DNA from: Rhizobium sp. BT03
GTDB taxonomy: Bacteria > Pseudomonadota > Alphaproteobacteria > Rhizobiales > Rhizobiaceae
Direction: 5' to 3'
Length of the DNA: 64,000 nucleotides
Assembly (NCBI RefSeq): GCF_030053155.1
Contig: NZ_CP125641.1
Location: forward strand, 558,001 to 622,000
Shown: positions 51,246 to 60,337 of the stretch, piece by piece
How positions within the stretch are numbered: position 1 is the stretch's first letter
Layout: every line of letters begins with the position of its first letter
Made by a program: the position numbers and the translations under genes
Notes under the pieces: generated by a model
Database searches by the model: none
Told to the model about the DNA's origin: nothing
What the model saw: the letters and a program-made list of their open reading frames with translations, nothing else

Positions 51246-52439
51246 ATGACCAAGACTTTGACGCGCCGGGCATTTTGCATTTCCACGGCAATCCTTTCCT
51301 TCACCGCGCTCATGACCGGCGTCTCGCAACATGCTCTCGCCGCGGATGAAACCATCAGGCTCGGCCTGGTATCGCCGATGAGCGGGCCGAATGCCCGTTA
51401 CGGCGCGTTTTCGCTGCACGGCGCCGAACTGGCCGTGAAAGAAATCAACGATGCCGGCGGCATCGACGGCCGCAAGATCGAAATCTTTTCTGCCGACAGT
51501 CAGGGAACGCCGGTCGAAGGCGTTTCGGCAACCCGCCGCCTGATCGATCAGGACAAGGTCAACTATATCATCGGCGACGTTTCGAGCTCCGTCACTCTGG
51601 CAATGCAGCCGGTCGCCGAAGATGCGGGCGTGCTTCTGCTGAATGCTGCATCGTCCAACCCGAAGATCACCTATGGCGCCGGCGTCGGCGGTTACAAGTG
51701 GACCTTCCGCAACTATCCCACAGACGAGAACCGGGCGCTGATCGTGGCGAAATATGCCGCCGAGCAGCGCGGCTTCACCAAATTCGCGGTTCTGTCGGTC
51801 GACAGCGATTACGGCCGTTCGGCGATCACCTTCACCAAGAAATATCTACCCGATTTCAAGGGGGAGATCGTCAGCGAGGACTATTACAAGGAAGGCGAGG
51901 TCGACTTCCGCAGCGTGCTCGCCAAGATCCGTGACAATGGCGCCCAGGCGATCATCATGTACGGCCTTGCCGATACCACGCCGATCATTGCCCGTCAGAT
52001 GCTCGAACTCGGGCTTGCCGGCAAGGTGACCCTGATCGGCAATGGCGAGTTCAATACCGAAAAGACCATCAAATCGGCGCCGAAGGTCCTTGAAGGCGCG
52101 GTCGAAGCCGCAGCTTGGCTGCCGGCCTTCGATTCCCCCGAGAGCAAGGCTTTCGTGGAGAAATTCATGGCCGCCTATAACGAGGCGCCGAACAACCACG
52201 CCTATGTCCACTGGGACACGGTCCACCTTCTCGCCCAGGCGATCAAGGAGGCCGGCAGCCCGGACCAGGGCAAGGTGCGCGATGCGCTCTCCAAGATCAA
52301 ATATAAGAGCGCCGTCGGAGAGGTGACCTTCGACGATCACAACCAGGCTCGCCTGCCGATGATCCTGCTGCAGATCGAGGATGGCAAGCCGAGCATCAAA
52401 GGTGCCTACGCGGCGGATATCCAGTATCCTGCGAACTGA
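51246..52439 (+). CDS. Branched-chain amino-acid-type ABC transporter substrate-binding protein
   Basis: Periplasmic receptor of the Leu/Ile/Val-binding family (type I fold), 397 residues. The leader MTKTLTRRAFCIS has a twin-arginine pair at 7-8, so Tat export is possible; cleavage is near ALA|AD (about 32). Mature features: IRLGLVSPMSGPNARYG, GAELAVKEINDAGGIDGRKIE (family signature), SSSVTLAMQPVAEDAGV and AVLSVDSDYGRS. The ATG at 51246 has GGAG 9 bp upstream. Permease and ATPase genes follow in order. Ligand is unknown; with the downstream enzymes it may be a cyclic amide, hydantoin or amino-acid derivative rather than leucine. Confidence 0.92.
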   Translation: MTKTLTRRAFCISTAILSFTALMTGVSQHALAADETIRLGLVSPMSGPNARYGAFSLHGAELAVKEINDAGGIDGRKIEIFSADSQGTPVEGVSATRRLIDQDKVNYIIGDVSSSVTLAMQPVAEDAGVLLLNAASSNPKITYGAGVGGYKWTFRNYPTDENRALIVAKYAAEQRGFTKFAVLSVDSDYGRSAITFTKKYLPDFKGEIVSEDYYKEGEVDFRSVLAKIRDNGAQAIIMYGLADTTPIIARQMLELGLAGKVTLIGNGEFNTEKTIKSAPKVLEGAVEAAAWLPAFDSPESKAFVEKFMAAYNEAPNNHAYVHWDTVHLLAQAIKEAGSPDQGKVRDALSKIKYKSAVGEVTFDDHNQARLPMILLQIEDGKPSIKGAYAADIQYPAN

Positions 52440-52460
52440 TCCACCGTCGGGGATAGGACC

Positions 52461-53333
52461 ATGTTCTCAACAATCCTTGAGCAGATCATCAACGGCATCG
52501 TGACGGGCTCCGTCTACGCCATCGTTGCGGTCGGCATGACGATGATATTCGGGGTGCTGCGGGCCATCAATTTCGCTCACGGCGAATATTACATGCTGGG
52601 AACGTTCGGAGCATGGTTTGCCATCGACTATCTCGGACTGTCCTACGAGGCTTCGATCGTCGTCGGCGTGCTGTCGACGATCGTCATCGCCTATGTGGTC
52701 GGCAAATTCGTGATGCAGCGCATGGTCGGCGCTCCGGCCGAATCCGGGGTGCTCGCCACGCTCGGTATCGCGCTCGTCCTGCAGAATACCGTCATCCTGG
52801 TCTTCGGCGGCGGCTACAAGTTCTTCTCGGGCGGCTATATCGAACCCGTGTCGATCCTCGGCTTCAGCCTGGCCGAGCAGCGCGTCATCATCCTCATCGT
52901 CTGCCTGATCGTGTTCATCGGCCTCGAACTGATGGTGACCTATACCAGGATGGGCAAATCCATGCGGGCGGTATCGCAGAACGTCGAATGCTGCGAAGTG
53001 GTCGGCATCGACGTGCCGCAGGTCGTGCTCAGGACATTCATCCTCGGCGCAGCCCTTGCCGCCCTCTCCGGGGTGCTGACGGCGCCGGTCAATGTCAGCG
53101 TCTATGGCGGCATGGGTGAGCTGATTACCTTCAAGACCTTGCCGATCATCATCATGGGCGGCCTCGGCAATGTGCGCGGCACCTTCTTCGCGGCGATGAT
53201 CCTCGGGATCGCCGAGAGCCTTGTTGCCACCTATGTCGGACTGCAGTTCCGCGACACTGTCGGCTTCGCCACGCTGATCCTGATGCTGATGTGGCGCCCG
53301 CACGGACTGTTCTCGACGCAGGCGCGCTTCTGA
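52461..53333 (+). CDS. ABC transporter permease, LivH type
   Basis: Inner-membrane channel subunit, 290 residues with about eight hydrophobic segments. LivH hallmarks: INGIVTGSVYAIVAVGMTMIFGVLRAINFAHGEYYMLG near the N-terminus, TRMGKSMRAVSQNVECCEVVGIDV (cytoplasmic EAA-like loop, about 155-178) and a MGGLGNVRGTFF segment (about 231-242). It begins 21 bp after the binding-protein stop and pairs with the LivM-type permease that follows. Confidence 0.93.
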   Translation: MFSTILEQIINGIVTGSVYAIVAVGMTMIFGVLRAINFAHGEYYMLGTFGAWFAIDYLGLSYEASIVVGVLSTIVIAYVVGKFVMQRMVGAPAESGVLATLGIALVLQNTVILVFGGGYKFFSGGYIEPVSILGFSLAEQRVIILIVCLIVFIGLELMVTYTRMGKSMRAVSQNVECCEVVGIDVPQVVLRTFILGAALAALSGVLTAPVNVSVYGGMGELITFKTLPIIIMGGLGNVRGTFFAAMILGIAESLVATYVGLQFRDTVGFATLILMLMWRPHGLFSTQARF

Positions 53334-53373
53334 GCGCGCTCGGCCGAACCTTTCTCGAAATTGAGGACTTGCT

Positions 53374-54360
53374 ATGTCTCTCACGGAAGTCTCGCAATCA
53401 CAGCAGCGCCGCGATCTTCGCCTGCCGCTCGGTTTGCTGCTGCTGTTGGCTGCGCTCTCCGCCCCCTTCGTCGCCAGCACCTATGTCGTCCATGCGCTGA
53501 TCATTGCGCTGATCTTCATGCTGCCGGCGCATGGCCTCAATCTTCTGGTCGGTTATACCGGCCTGCTCTCGCTCGCCCAGGCCGCGTTTTTCGGCATCGG
53601 CGCCTATGCCTCGGGCCTGCTGGCCGTTACCTACGGCACGCCGTTCTATGTCAATGTCGCCGCCGCCGGGCTGGCGGCGGGCGCCATCGCCCTGCCTCTC
53701 GGCATCCCGGCCCTGCGGCTGCGCTCGACATCCTTCGTGATGTGTACGCTCGGCTTCGTGATCATCGGCCAGGCGATCGCCAAAAACTGGATTTCGCTCA
53801 CCCGCGGCGATATGGGCCTCTCCAGCATACCGAAGCCGCATTTTGCGCTCGGGCCGCTGTCCTTCACCGTATCGGGCACGACGGCCTTCTATTATCTGGC
53901 GCTGACCGTTGGAATTCTGGCGACACTCGGCGTCTGGATGATCGTCCGCTCGCCTGCCGGTCGCAACATGATCGCCATCCGGGAGAACGAGACGCTGGCC
54001 GAATCCGTCGGCATCCCCACCTGGCGTTACAAGCTGATCGTCTTCATGCTGAGTGCGGTGTTCGCCGGCGTCGGCGGCAGTCTCTACGCGCATTATCTGA
54101 CGGTGGTCAGCCCGCTGACCTTCCAGATGTATTATTCGACGACGATGCTGATCATCGTGCTTGGCGGCGGCGCCGGGACGATTTCGGGCGTCGTCTTCGG
54201 CAGCCTGCTGTTCGTCGGCCTGACCGAGGCCCTGCGTGTGACGCCGGAACTTCGGATGATCGCCTACGGGCTCTGCCTGCTCGTCCTGGTCTTCTGGTTC
54301 CGGAAGGGTTTTGCGCCCGTCATCAACCGCCTCTGGGATTCGATCGGGAGCGCGAAATGA
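53374..54360 (+). CDS. ABC transporter permease, LivM type
   Basis: Second permease subunit, 328 residues (short LivM form). It shows LIIALIFMLPAHGLNLLVGYTGLLSLAQAAFFGIGAYASG in the first third, RSPAGRNMIAIRENETLAESVGIP (ATPase-contact loop, about 190-213) and LGGGAGTISGVVFGSLLF near 267-284. The ATG at 53374 has GAGG 7 bp upstream. The stop overlaps the start of the ATPase gene (ATGA at 54357-54360). An apparent longer frame running from 53361 into the ATPase is a shadow of this gene. Confidence 0.93.
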   Translation: MSLTEVSQSQQRRDLRLPLGLLLLLAALSAPFVASTYVVHALIIALIFMLPAHGLNLLVGYTGLLSLAQAAFFGIGAYASGLLAVTYGTPFYVNVAAAGLAAGAIALPLGIPALRLRSTSFVMCTLGFVIIGQAIAKNWISLTRGDMGLSSIPKPHFALGPLSFTVSGTTAFYYLALTVGILATLGVWMIVRSPAGRNMIAIRENETLAESVGIPTWRYKLIVFMLSAVFAGVGGSLYAHYLTVVSPLTFQMYYSTTMLIIVLGGGAGTISGVVFGSLLFVGLTEALRVTPELRMIAYGLCLLVLVFWFRKGFAPVINRLWDSIGSAK

Positions 54361-55127
54361 CCGGTCTTCCCATTCTCGAAATCAGCAATCTCACGAAATC
54401 CTACGGCGCGGTGAAGGCGGTCGACGATGTCAGCATTTATGTCGAGCGCGGCGAGATCGCCGGTTTGATCGGGCCGAACGGCTCGGGCAAATCGACCTTC
54501 TTCGATTGCAGCACCGGCCTCGGCAAACCCGATAGCGGCAAGGTGAGGCTCGACGGCCAGGATATCACCGGATGGTCGCTGAACCGGATCGCCCGCGAGG
54601 GGCGCATGCTGCGCTCCTTCCAGAAGACGGTCGTCTTCAAATCGCTCGACGTCGAGGAAAACCTGATCATTGCCGGGCAGATGTTCAGCTTCCCGTCGCT
54701 GTTCTCCACCTTCGGGATCGGCAAGCTGTCGCGCAGCCGGGTGTCGGGATTGCGCGAACGGGCGCAGGAACTGATCCGGATGGCCGGCTTGTGGGATGTG
54801 CGCAAACAGCCGGCCGGCAATCTTTCCGGCGGGCAGCAGAAGCTCATCCAGTTCGCCTCCATGCTGATGCCGGAGCCGAAGCTGATCCTGCTCGACGAGC
54901 CGATGGCGGGCATCAACCCGAAGATCATCGAGCGGGTGGTCGAGACCATTCTCTACGCCAACAAATCGCTCGGCGTCAGCTTCCTGATCATCGAACACAA
55001 TATCGACGTGGTGACCAGCATCTGCCGGCGGGTGATCGTGCTCGACCAGGGGCGCAAGCTCGCCGAGGGCCTGCCGCAGGAAATCATCAACGACCAGCGG
55101 GTCAGGGAGGCCTATCTCGGTGGCTGA
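54357..55127 (+). CDS. ABC transporter ATP-binding protein, LivG type
   Basis: ATPase subunit, 256 residues. Walker A GPNGSGKST (about 40-48), Q-loop RSFQKT, ABC signature NLSGGQQKL (about 155), Walker B LILLDEPMAG and the H-loop IIEHNID are all intact; the extended loop between Q-loop and signature is characteristic of LivG. Starts inside the LivM stop codon and its end overlaps the LivF-type gene by 8 bp, so translation of the whole transporter is coupled. Confidence 0.93.
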   Translation: MTGLPILEISNLTKSYGAVKAVDDVSIYVERGEIAGLIGPNGSGKSTFFDCSTGLGKPDSGKVRLDGQDITGWSLNRIAREGRMLRSFQKTVVFKSLDVEENLIIAGQMFSFPSLFSTFGIGKLSRSRVSGLRERAQELIRMAGLWDVRKQPAGNLSGGQQKLIQFASMLMPEPKLILLDEPMAGINPKIIERVVETILYANKSLGVSFLIIEHNIDVVTSICRRVIVLDQGRKLAEGLPQEIINDQRVREAYLGG

Positions 55128-55860
55128 TTCAAACCTCTCGATCAAGAGCCTGCGTGCCGGCTATGGATCCCTCGACATTCTGAACGGCGTCGATCTCGAC
55201 GTGCCGGCAGGCCAGTTCGTGGCGCTGATGGGACCGAACGGAGCGGGAAAATCGACACTTCTGAAGACGCTTTACGGCATGACGACTATCAAGGACGGCA
55301 GCATCGACTGGCGCGGCAAGAACATCGCCGGCTACAAGTCGCGCGCCATTCTCGGTGAAGGCATATCTTTCGTGCCACAGGGCCGCTGCAATTTTCCGGT
55401 CATGACGGTGGACGAAAACCTGCAGATGGCAGCCTATACGCTGCGCGACGACAAAGTGAAGGCGGATCGTGACTATGTCTACGATCTGTTCCCGATCTTG
55501 AAGACGCGGCGCTCGACGCTGGCCGGCAATATGTCGGGCGGCGAGCAGCAACTGCTCGAAGTGGCGATGGCCGTCCTACAGCGCCCGAAAGTGCTGCTGG
55601 TCGACGAGCCGTCGGTCGGCCTTTCGCCGGCGGCGATCGGCATTGTTTTCGACGAGCTGCTGCGCCTGCATGCCGCCGGGCAGACCATTCTGCTTGTCGA
55701 GCAGAACACCAAGAAAGCCATGGAGGTCGCAGAACGCGCCGTGATCCTCAGGCTCGGCAAGGTCATCTGGGACGGTCTGCCGGGGGAGATCAGCCACGAC
55801 GAACTCGGCGAGCTTTTCCTGACGGGCAAGATGCGCGGCGAGACCGAAGCCGTACATTGA
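55120..55860 (+). CDS. ABC transporter ATP-binding protein, LivF type
   Basis: Second ATPase subunit, 246 residues. Walker A GPNGAGKST (about 38-46), Q-loop VPQGR with the LivF-typical N-F-P-V-M-T-V-x-E-N-L, signature NMSGGEQQLLEVAMAVLQ (about 139-156), Walker B VLLVDEPSVGLSP and VEQNTKKAME. The start is a GTG at 55120 with GGGAGG about 9 bp upstream, inside the LivG-type gene. Completes the five-gene transporter; the aminotransferase gene follows 25 bp later. Confidence 0.93.
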   Translation: MADSNLSIKSLRAGYGSLDILNGVDLDVPAGQFVALMGPNGAGKSTLLKTLYGMTTIKDGSIDWRGKNIAGYKSRAILGEGISFVPQGRCNFPVMTVDENLQMAAYTLRDDKVKADRDYVYDLFPILKTRRSTLAGNMSGGEQQLLEVAMAVLQRPKVLLVDEPSVGLSPAAIGIVFDELLRLHAAGQTILLVEQNTKKAMEVAERAVILRLGKVIWDGLPGEISHDELGELFLTGKMRGETEAVH

Positions 55861-55885
55861 CCCAAGAAGAACTAAGGACATATCC

Positions 55886-57094
55886 ATGAGCACTTTCGTG
55901 CCAGCCTCACGCGTCTCCAGGATCAAGGTTTCGCCGAGCACGGCGGCGGCGGCGCGCGCCCGCGAGCTGAAGGCGGCCGGCCGCGACATTGTCGACATGA
56001 CGGTCGGCGAGCCCGACTTCGATACGCCGGATCACGTCAAGGCCGCGGCCCATGCCGCCATCGACCGGGGCGAAACCAAATACACCGCCGTCAACGGCAC
56101 GCCTTCGCTGCGCAAGGCGATCATCGGCGATTTCGAGCGGCGTCTCGGATTGCAATATGCCGATAACGAGATCTGCGTCGGCGGCGGCGCCAAGCAGATC
56201 CTGTTCCTCGCCTTGATGGCCAGCGTCGAGAACGATGCCGAGGTCATCATTCCGGCCCCCTATTGGGTTTCCTATCCCGATATGGTGATCGCCAACGAGG
56301 GCAAGCCGGTCATCGTGCAATGCCCGCAGGAACAGGGATTCAAGCTGACGCCGGAAGCCCTCGAAGCGGCGATTACGCCGAAGACCATGTGGCTGATCCT
56401 GAACGCGCCGTCGAACCCGACCGGCGTTGCCTATAGCGGCGAGGAATTACGGGAGATCGGAAAGGTGCTGCTGCGGCACCCCCAGGTCATGGTTCTCTCC
56501 GACGACATTTACGATCAGGTCTGGTTCAAGGACGAGCCGATGACGACGCTGGTCGCAGCCGTGCCGGAACTGAAGGAGCGGGTGCTTCTCACCAACGGCG
56601 TGTCGAAATCCTACGCCATGACCGGCTGGCGTATCGGCTACGGGGCGGGACCGGCTCCCCTGATCGCCGCGATCAACAAGCTGCAATCGCAGATGTCGTC
56701 CTGCCCGTCCTCGGTCAGCCAGGCGGCGGCCGCGCACGCTTTGGCCTCGGATCAGAGCTTCGTCACCGACAGTGTCAAGGTCTATAAGGAGCGCCGCGAC
56801 TATGCCTGCCGGCGTCTGAACGCCGTGCCGGGCCTGTCCTGCCTGGTGCCGGACGGAGCCTTCTACCTCTTTCCCAACTGCGCCGGCGTGATCGGCAGGA
56901 GGACGCCGGAGGGCAAGGTGATCGAGACCGACCTCGACTTCGTTCTCTATCTGCTCGACGGCGTCGGCGTGGCGGCTCTGCAGGGCGCGGCCTACGGCCT
57001 GTCGCCGTATTTCCGCCTGTCGATCGCCACCTCGATGGACGCCATCACCGAAGCCTGTGACCGCATCGAGCGGGCGGTCGGCGAATTGCGTTGA
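55886..57094 (+). CDS. Class I aminotransferase (AspB-like)
   Basis: PLP aminotransferase of fold type I, 402 residues. PLP-binding Lys241 in NGVSKSYAMTGWRIGYG; other conserved sites are DFDTPDHVKAAAH with GETKYTAVNGTPSLRKAI near the N-terminus, LNAPSNPTG (Asn/Tyr contacts, about 173-181), SDDIYDQVWF and the carboxylate-binding arginine in PYFRLSIATS. It begins 25 bp after the transporter genes with AAGGA upstream, so it is likely the last gene of the transport operon, and a GC hairpin follows. It probably deaminates the imported compound or its product; aspartate, aromatic or other preference is not clear. Confidence 0.88.
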   Translation: MSTFVPASRVSRIKVSPSTAAAARARELKAAGRDIVDMTVGEPDFDTPDHVKAAAHAAIDRGETKYTAVNGTPSLRKAIIGDFERRLGLQYADNEICVGGGAKQILFLALMASVENDAEVIIPAPYWVSYPDMVIANEGKPVIVQCPQEQGFKLTPEALEAAITPKTMWLILNAPSNPTGVAYSGEELREIGKVLLRHPQVMVLSDDIYDQVWFKDEPMTTLVAAVPELKERVLLTNGVSKSYAMTGWRIGYGAGPAPLIAAINKLQSQMSSCPSSVSQAAAAHALASDQSFVTDSVKVYKERRDYACRRLNAVPGLSCLVPDGAFYLFPNCAGVIGRRTPEGKVIETDLDFVLYLLDGVGVAALQGAAYGLSPYFRLSIATSMDAITEACDRIERAVGELR

Positions 57095-57106
57095 ATTCTG
57101 CGGCAC

Positions 57107-57132
57107 GCGGGAGGGGCTTGCGCGCCTCCCGC
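57107..57132 (+). terminator. GC-rich hairpin after the aminotransferase gene
   Basis: GCGGGAGG (57107-57114), 10-base loop, CCTCCCGC (57125-57132): perfect 8-bp stem starting 13 bp after the stop codon and 39 bp before the LysR start. No T-run follows, so a factor-independent terminator is only probable. Confidence 0.45.
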
Positions 57133-57170
57133 CCTAGGTCTTAGGTTCCGTAAAACCGAAGCTTGAGGCC

Positions 57171-58109
57171 ATGAGCGTAGATTTCAGAAAACTGCGGAGT
57201 TTCGTCAAGATCGTCGATACCGGCAGCGTTTCGCGTGCAGCCGCCCTGCTTCGCACCGCTCAGCCTGCGCTCTCCCAGCAGATCGCCGCGCTGGAGGCCC
57301 ACTTCAAGCACAAGCTTCTGATCCGAAGCAATGTCGGCATCACGCCGACCGAGGCCGGCCTGATCCTCTATCGGCATGCCCAGCTGATGCTGAAACAGAT
57401 CGATCAGGCGCAGACCGATATCAACCAGTCGGCAAAGTCGGTGGCCGGGCGGGTATCGATCGGGCTTGCGACCTATTCGACGTCGAGCGCCTTGTCGCTT
57501 CCGATCCTGAAGGAAATGAAAGCCCGCCATCCCGACGTCGTCGTCCACATAAACGACAGTTTCGGCCATATCCTCAGCGAGCTCATCATGACCGGCAAGA
57601 TGGACATGGCGCTGATCTATGCCGCGGACCCCATCAAAGGGGTGACGCTCCAGCCGCTATTCCGCGAGCAGATGTTCCTGGTATCGCCGCCGGGCACGGA
57701 ATTGCCCGGGGATCCTTCCGAGCCCCTGCCGCTGGCATCGGTCGATGCTCTGCCGCTGCTGCTGCCGAGCAAAGGCCATCTGCTTCGCCGCCTCATCGAC
57801 GAAGCCTTCGCTCGCGCCCGCGCCCATCCGCAGGTGCTGTCGGAAATCGAGTCGATGCCGGCGCTCGACGCCGCGGTGCGGGAGGGGCTGGGCTCGACCA
57901 TCCTTCCTGCATCGGTGGTGACGGAGACCGCCTACTTTGCCGGCACGCAAGTGCGGCCGCTGACCAAGCCGGTCATCGAAGCGACGGTCTCTCTCTGTGT
58001 CTCCGACCATCTGCCTCTGTCGGAGCCGGCGCTCGCGGCTCGGGCCGTCCTGTTGGAGATCGTGGCAAAGCTGATGAGCAGCCAGCATCAGGGTATCAAG
58101 AAGGTTTAG
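57171..58109 (+). CDS. LysR family transcriptional regulator of the transport/hydantoinase locus
   Basis: 312 residues. HTH at about 4-65 (LRSFVKIVDTGSVSRAAALLRTAQPALSQQIAALEAHF) and effector-binding domain at about 90-300; it resembles nitrogen-assimilation (Nac/Cbl) type LysR proteins. It is encoded between the two operons that share the CYATA-N9-TATGG box and is therefore the best candidate regulator of both. The ATG at 57171 follows TTGAGG closely. Transcribed in the same direction as its neighbours, separated from the aminotransferase gene by a hairpin. Confidence 0.88.
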   Translation: MSVDFRKLRSFVKIVDTGSVSRAAALLRTAQPALSQQIAALEAHFKHKLLIRSNVGITPTEAGLILYRHAQLMLKQIDQAQTDINQSAKSVAGRVSIGLATYSTSSALSLPILKEMKARHPDVVVHINDSFGHILSELIMTGKMDMALIYAADPIKGVTLQPLFREQMFLVSPPGTELPGDPSEPLPLASVDALPLLLPSKGHLLRRLIDEAFARARAHPQVLSEIESMPALDAAVREGLGSTILPASVVTETAYFAGTQVRPLTKPVIEATVSLCVSDHLPLSEPALAARAVLLEIVAKLMSSQHQGIKKV

Positions 58110-58135
58110 AGCGATCCCTTTTCCGACCTCGTCTG

Positions 58136-58182
58136 CCATAAGCAAACCCTATGGCGGCAGACGGCAACTGTGTTAGCCAAGC
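58136..58182. promoter_or_regulatory. LysR-type box upstream of the hydantoinase genes
   Basis: CCATA-N9-TATGG (58136-58154) is a perfect dyad with a T-N11-A core, followed by CGGCAGA and, 7 bp later, CTGTGTTaGCCA. It is the same block as at 51071-51117 with identical internal spacing. It lies 81 bp before the hydantoinase A start codon. Confidence 0.62.
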
Positions 58183-58262
58183 CGGTCGCCGATCCCCTAA
58201 CCTCCTCAGAAGATACAAGGGTCTCCGAAACCGCATGAGACCACGGTTGCTTCGAGGGAAAC

Positions 58263-60326
58263 ATGGCAAAACTGGCTTTCGACACGGGCGGCACCTTCAC
58301 CGACTTCGCATTGCTGGACGATAATGGCGATCTCCACCTGCACAAGGTGCTGAGCACGCCGAAGAACCCGGCGGAAGCCGTCGTGCAGGGCGTATCGGAA
58401 CTCCTGGAACAATTCTCCTCCGCCATCTCGATCGAGCATCTCCAGGTGCTGGGGGCGACGACGGTGGTGACGAATGCCGTGCTGGAGCGCAAGGGTGTCG
58501 AGACCAGCTTCATCACCACCGATGGCTTTCAGGATATGCTGCGCATCCGCAACGAAGGCCGCTACGACCTCTACGATCTCAACATCAAATATCCGGACCC
58601 GCTGGTCACGCGGTCGAACAGCTATGGCGCCGTCGAGCGCATCGCCGCCGATGGCGAGGTGATGACCGAGCTCAAGGAAGAGACCGTCCGTGAAATCGCA
58701 TCGCATCTGAAGAAGAAGGGCATCAGTTCCGTCGCCGTATGCCTGCTGCACGCCTATAAATATCCGCAGCACGAACAGCGCGTGGCAGCCCTCCTGCGTG
58801 AGGAAGATCCCGACATCTTCGTATCGCTGTCGTCGGAAGTCTGCCCTGAGATGCGGGAATTCGACCGCGCCTCGACGACGGTCGTCAATGCCTATACCCG
58901 CCCGCAGATGGCCGGTCACGTGGCCCATCTTCAGCGCGAGTTCGCTGCGAAAGGCATCGACCGTCAGGTTCTCTGGATGACCTCGTCGGGCGGTCTGGTG
59001 CCGAGCCGGCGCGCCGCCGAACTTCCTGTCCGCCTGATCGAATCCGGGCCTGCCGCCGGTGCCGTCGCCGCCGCCGAGTTCGGGCGCATTGCCGGCGAGG
59101 GAAGCGTGCTTTCCTTCGACATGGGCGGCACCACCGCGAAGCTTTGCCTGATCCCGAACGGCGAGCCGACCGTCGGAACGGACCTCGAGGTCGCTCACTA
59201 TCAGCGTTTCCGCAAAGGCTCGGGCTTTCCGCTGAAGATTCAGTCGATCCAGATGATCGAAATCGGCGCCGGCGGCGGTTCGATCGCGGCAAAGAACCCG
59301 CTTGGCCTCCTCGATGTCGGCCCGCATTCGGCAGGCGCGATGCCGGGGCCGGCCGCCTATCAGCGCGGCGGCACGCAGCCGACGGTGACCGATGCGGATA
59401 TCCTGCTCGGATATATGGGGACGGAGTCCTTCGTCGGCGGTTCCTTCAAAGTGTCGAAGGACGCCGCGCGCGAAGCGATGGCCGCACTTGCCAAATCGCT
59501 CGATGTCAGCGTCGACCGCTGCGCCTGGGGCATTCACGATCTCGTCAACGAATCCATGAGCAAGGCGGCGGCCATGCATGCCACCGATCTCGGTGTCGAT
59601 CCCCGGTCGCTGCCGATGGTGGCATTCGGCGGCGCGGGCCCGGTGCATGCCTATGGCATCGCCCGCAAGCTCGGCATCAAACGCATCATCTGCCCGACCG
59701 GGGCGGGCGTCACCTCGGCCATCGGCCTGCTGATCGCCCCCGTCGCCGTCGATCTCTCCGCAAGTCATCCGATGCCTGTCGACAATTGGGATGTCGCGGC
59801 GGTCGACCGTCTGCTGGACGATCTGGCTGCCCAGGGTGCGGAAGTGGTTTCCGCCGCCGGTATCGCCAAGGAGACCATCACCAATCGCTACACGGTCGAT
59901 ATGCGCCATGTCGGCCAAGGGCACGAGATCACCGTGGCTCTACCCGATCGCGGCCTGCCGAGGCAAGAATTCCTCAAGCAGTTGCTCGCCAATTTCTACA
60001 AGCTCTATCGCGAGCTGTTCGGCCGCACGGTCAACGCGTCCGTCGAAGTCATCACCTGGCGGCTTCGCGCCAGCGGTGAAAAGGATCGGGTGACCCGGCC
60101 TCATGACGTCAATGCTGCCGATGCATTGAAGGGGCAGCGCTATGTCTATTTCCAGGAGCTCGGGGCCTATGCCGAGACGCCTGTCTATGACCACTACCGG
60201 CTGCCGGTGGGGCGCGAATACGCAGGGCCGGCGATCGTCGAGCAGCGCGAATCCACGGCCGTCGTCGGGCCAAGCGGCGTCTTCCACGTCGATGCCAACG
60301 GCAACCTCATGATCAACATTCAGTAA
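58263..60326 (+). CDS. hyuA: Hydantoinase/oxoprolinase subunit A (HyuA family)
   Basis: ATP-dependent cyclic-amide hydrolase subunit, 687 residues, normal length. Actin-like ATPase motifs FDTGGTFTDFALLD (6-19) and SFDMGGTTAKLCLI (about 286-299) are intact, and GATTVVTNAVLERKG, FGGAGPVHAYGIAR and PTGAGVTSAIGLL are the other family blocks. With HyuB it hydrolyses a five-membered ring amide (hydantoin, N-methylhydantoin or 5-oxoproline) or a larger lactam; caprolactamases belong to the same family. The ATG at 58263 has GAGGGA 6 bp upstream; the HyuB gene follows after 11 bp. Confidence 0.92.
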   Translation: MAKLAFDTGGTFTDFALLDDNGDLHLHKVLSTPKNPAEAVVQGVSELLEQFSSAISIEHLQVLGATTVVTNAVLERKGVETSFITTDGFQDMLRIRNEGRYDLYDLNIKYPDPLVTRSNSYGAVERIAADGEVMTELKEETVREIASHLKKKGISSVAVCLLHAYKYPQHEQRVAALLREEDPDIFVSLSSEVCPEMREFDRASTTVVNAYTRPQMAGHVAHLQREFAAKGIDRQVLWMTSSGGLVPSRRAAELPVRLIESGPAAGAVAAAEFGRIAGEGSVLSFDMGGTTAKLCLIPNGEPTVGTDLEVAHYQRFRKGSGFPLKIQSIQMIEIGAGGGSIAAKNPLGLLDVGPHSAGAMPGPAAYQRGGTQPTVTDADILLGYMGTESFVGGSFKVSKDAAREAMAALAKSLDVSVDRCAWGIHDLVNESMSKAAAMHATDLGVDPRSLPMVAFGGAGPVHAYGIARKLGIKRIICPTGAGVTSAIGLLIAPVAVDLSASHPMPVDNWDVAAVDRLLDDLAAQGAEVVSAAGIAKETITNRYTVDMRHVGQGHEITVALPDRGLPRQEFLKQLLANFYKLYRELFGRTVNASVEVITWRLRASGEKDRVTRPHDVNAADALKGQRYVYFQELGAYAETPVYDHYRLPVGREYAGPAIVEQRESTAVVGPSGVFHVDANGNLMINIQ

Positions 60327-60337
60327 GGCGAAATCCG

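Noticed and set aside
53361..55127. Apparent 588-residue fusion of a permease-region frame with the LivG-type ATPase
   Set aside because: The first 332 codons are an out-of-frame shadow of the LivM-type gene; the ATPase starts at the ATG at 54357 overlapping the LivM stop.
58206..59924. 572-codon minus-strand open frame
   Set aside because: Antisense shadow of hydantoinase A; translation is Arg/Asp/His-rich with no domain.
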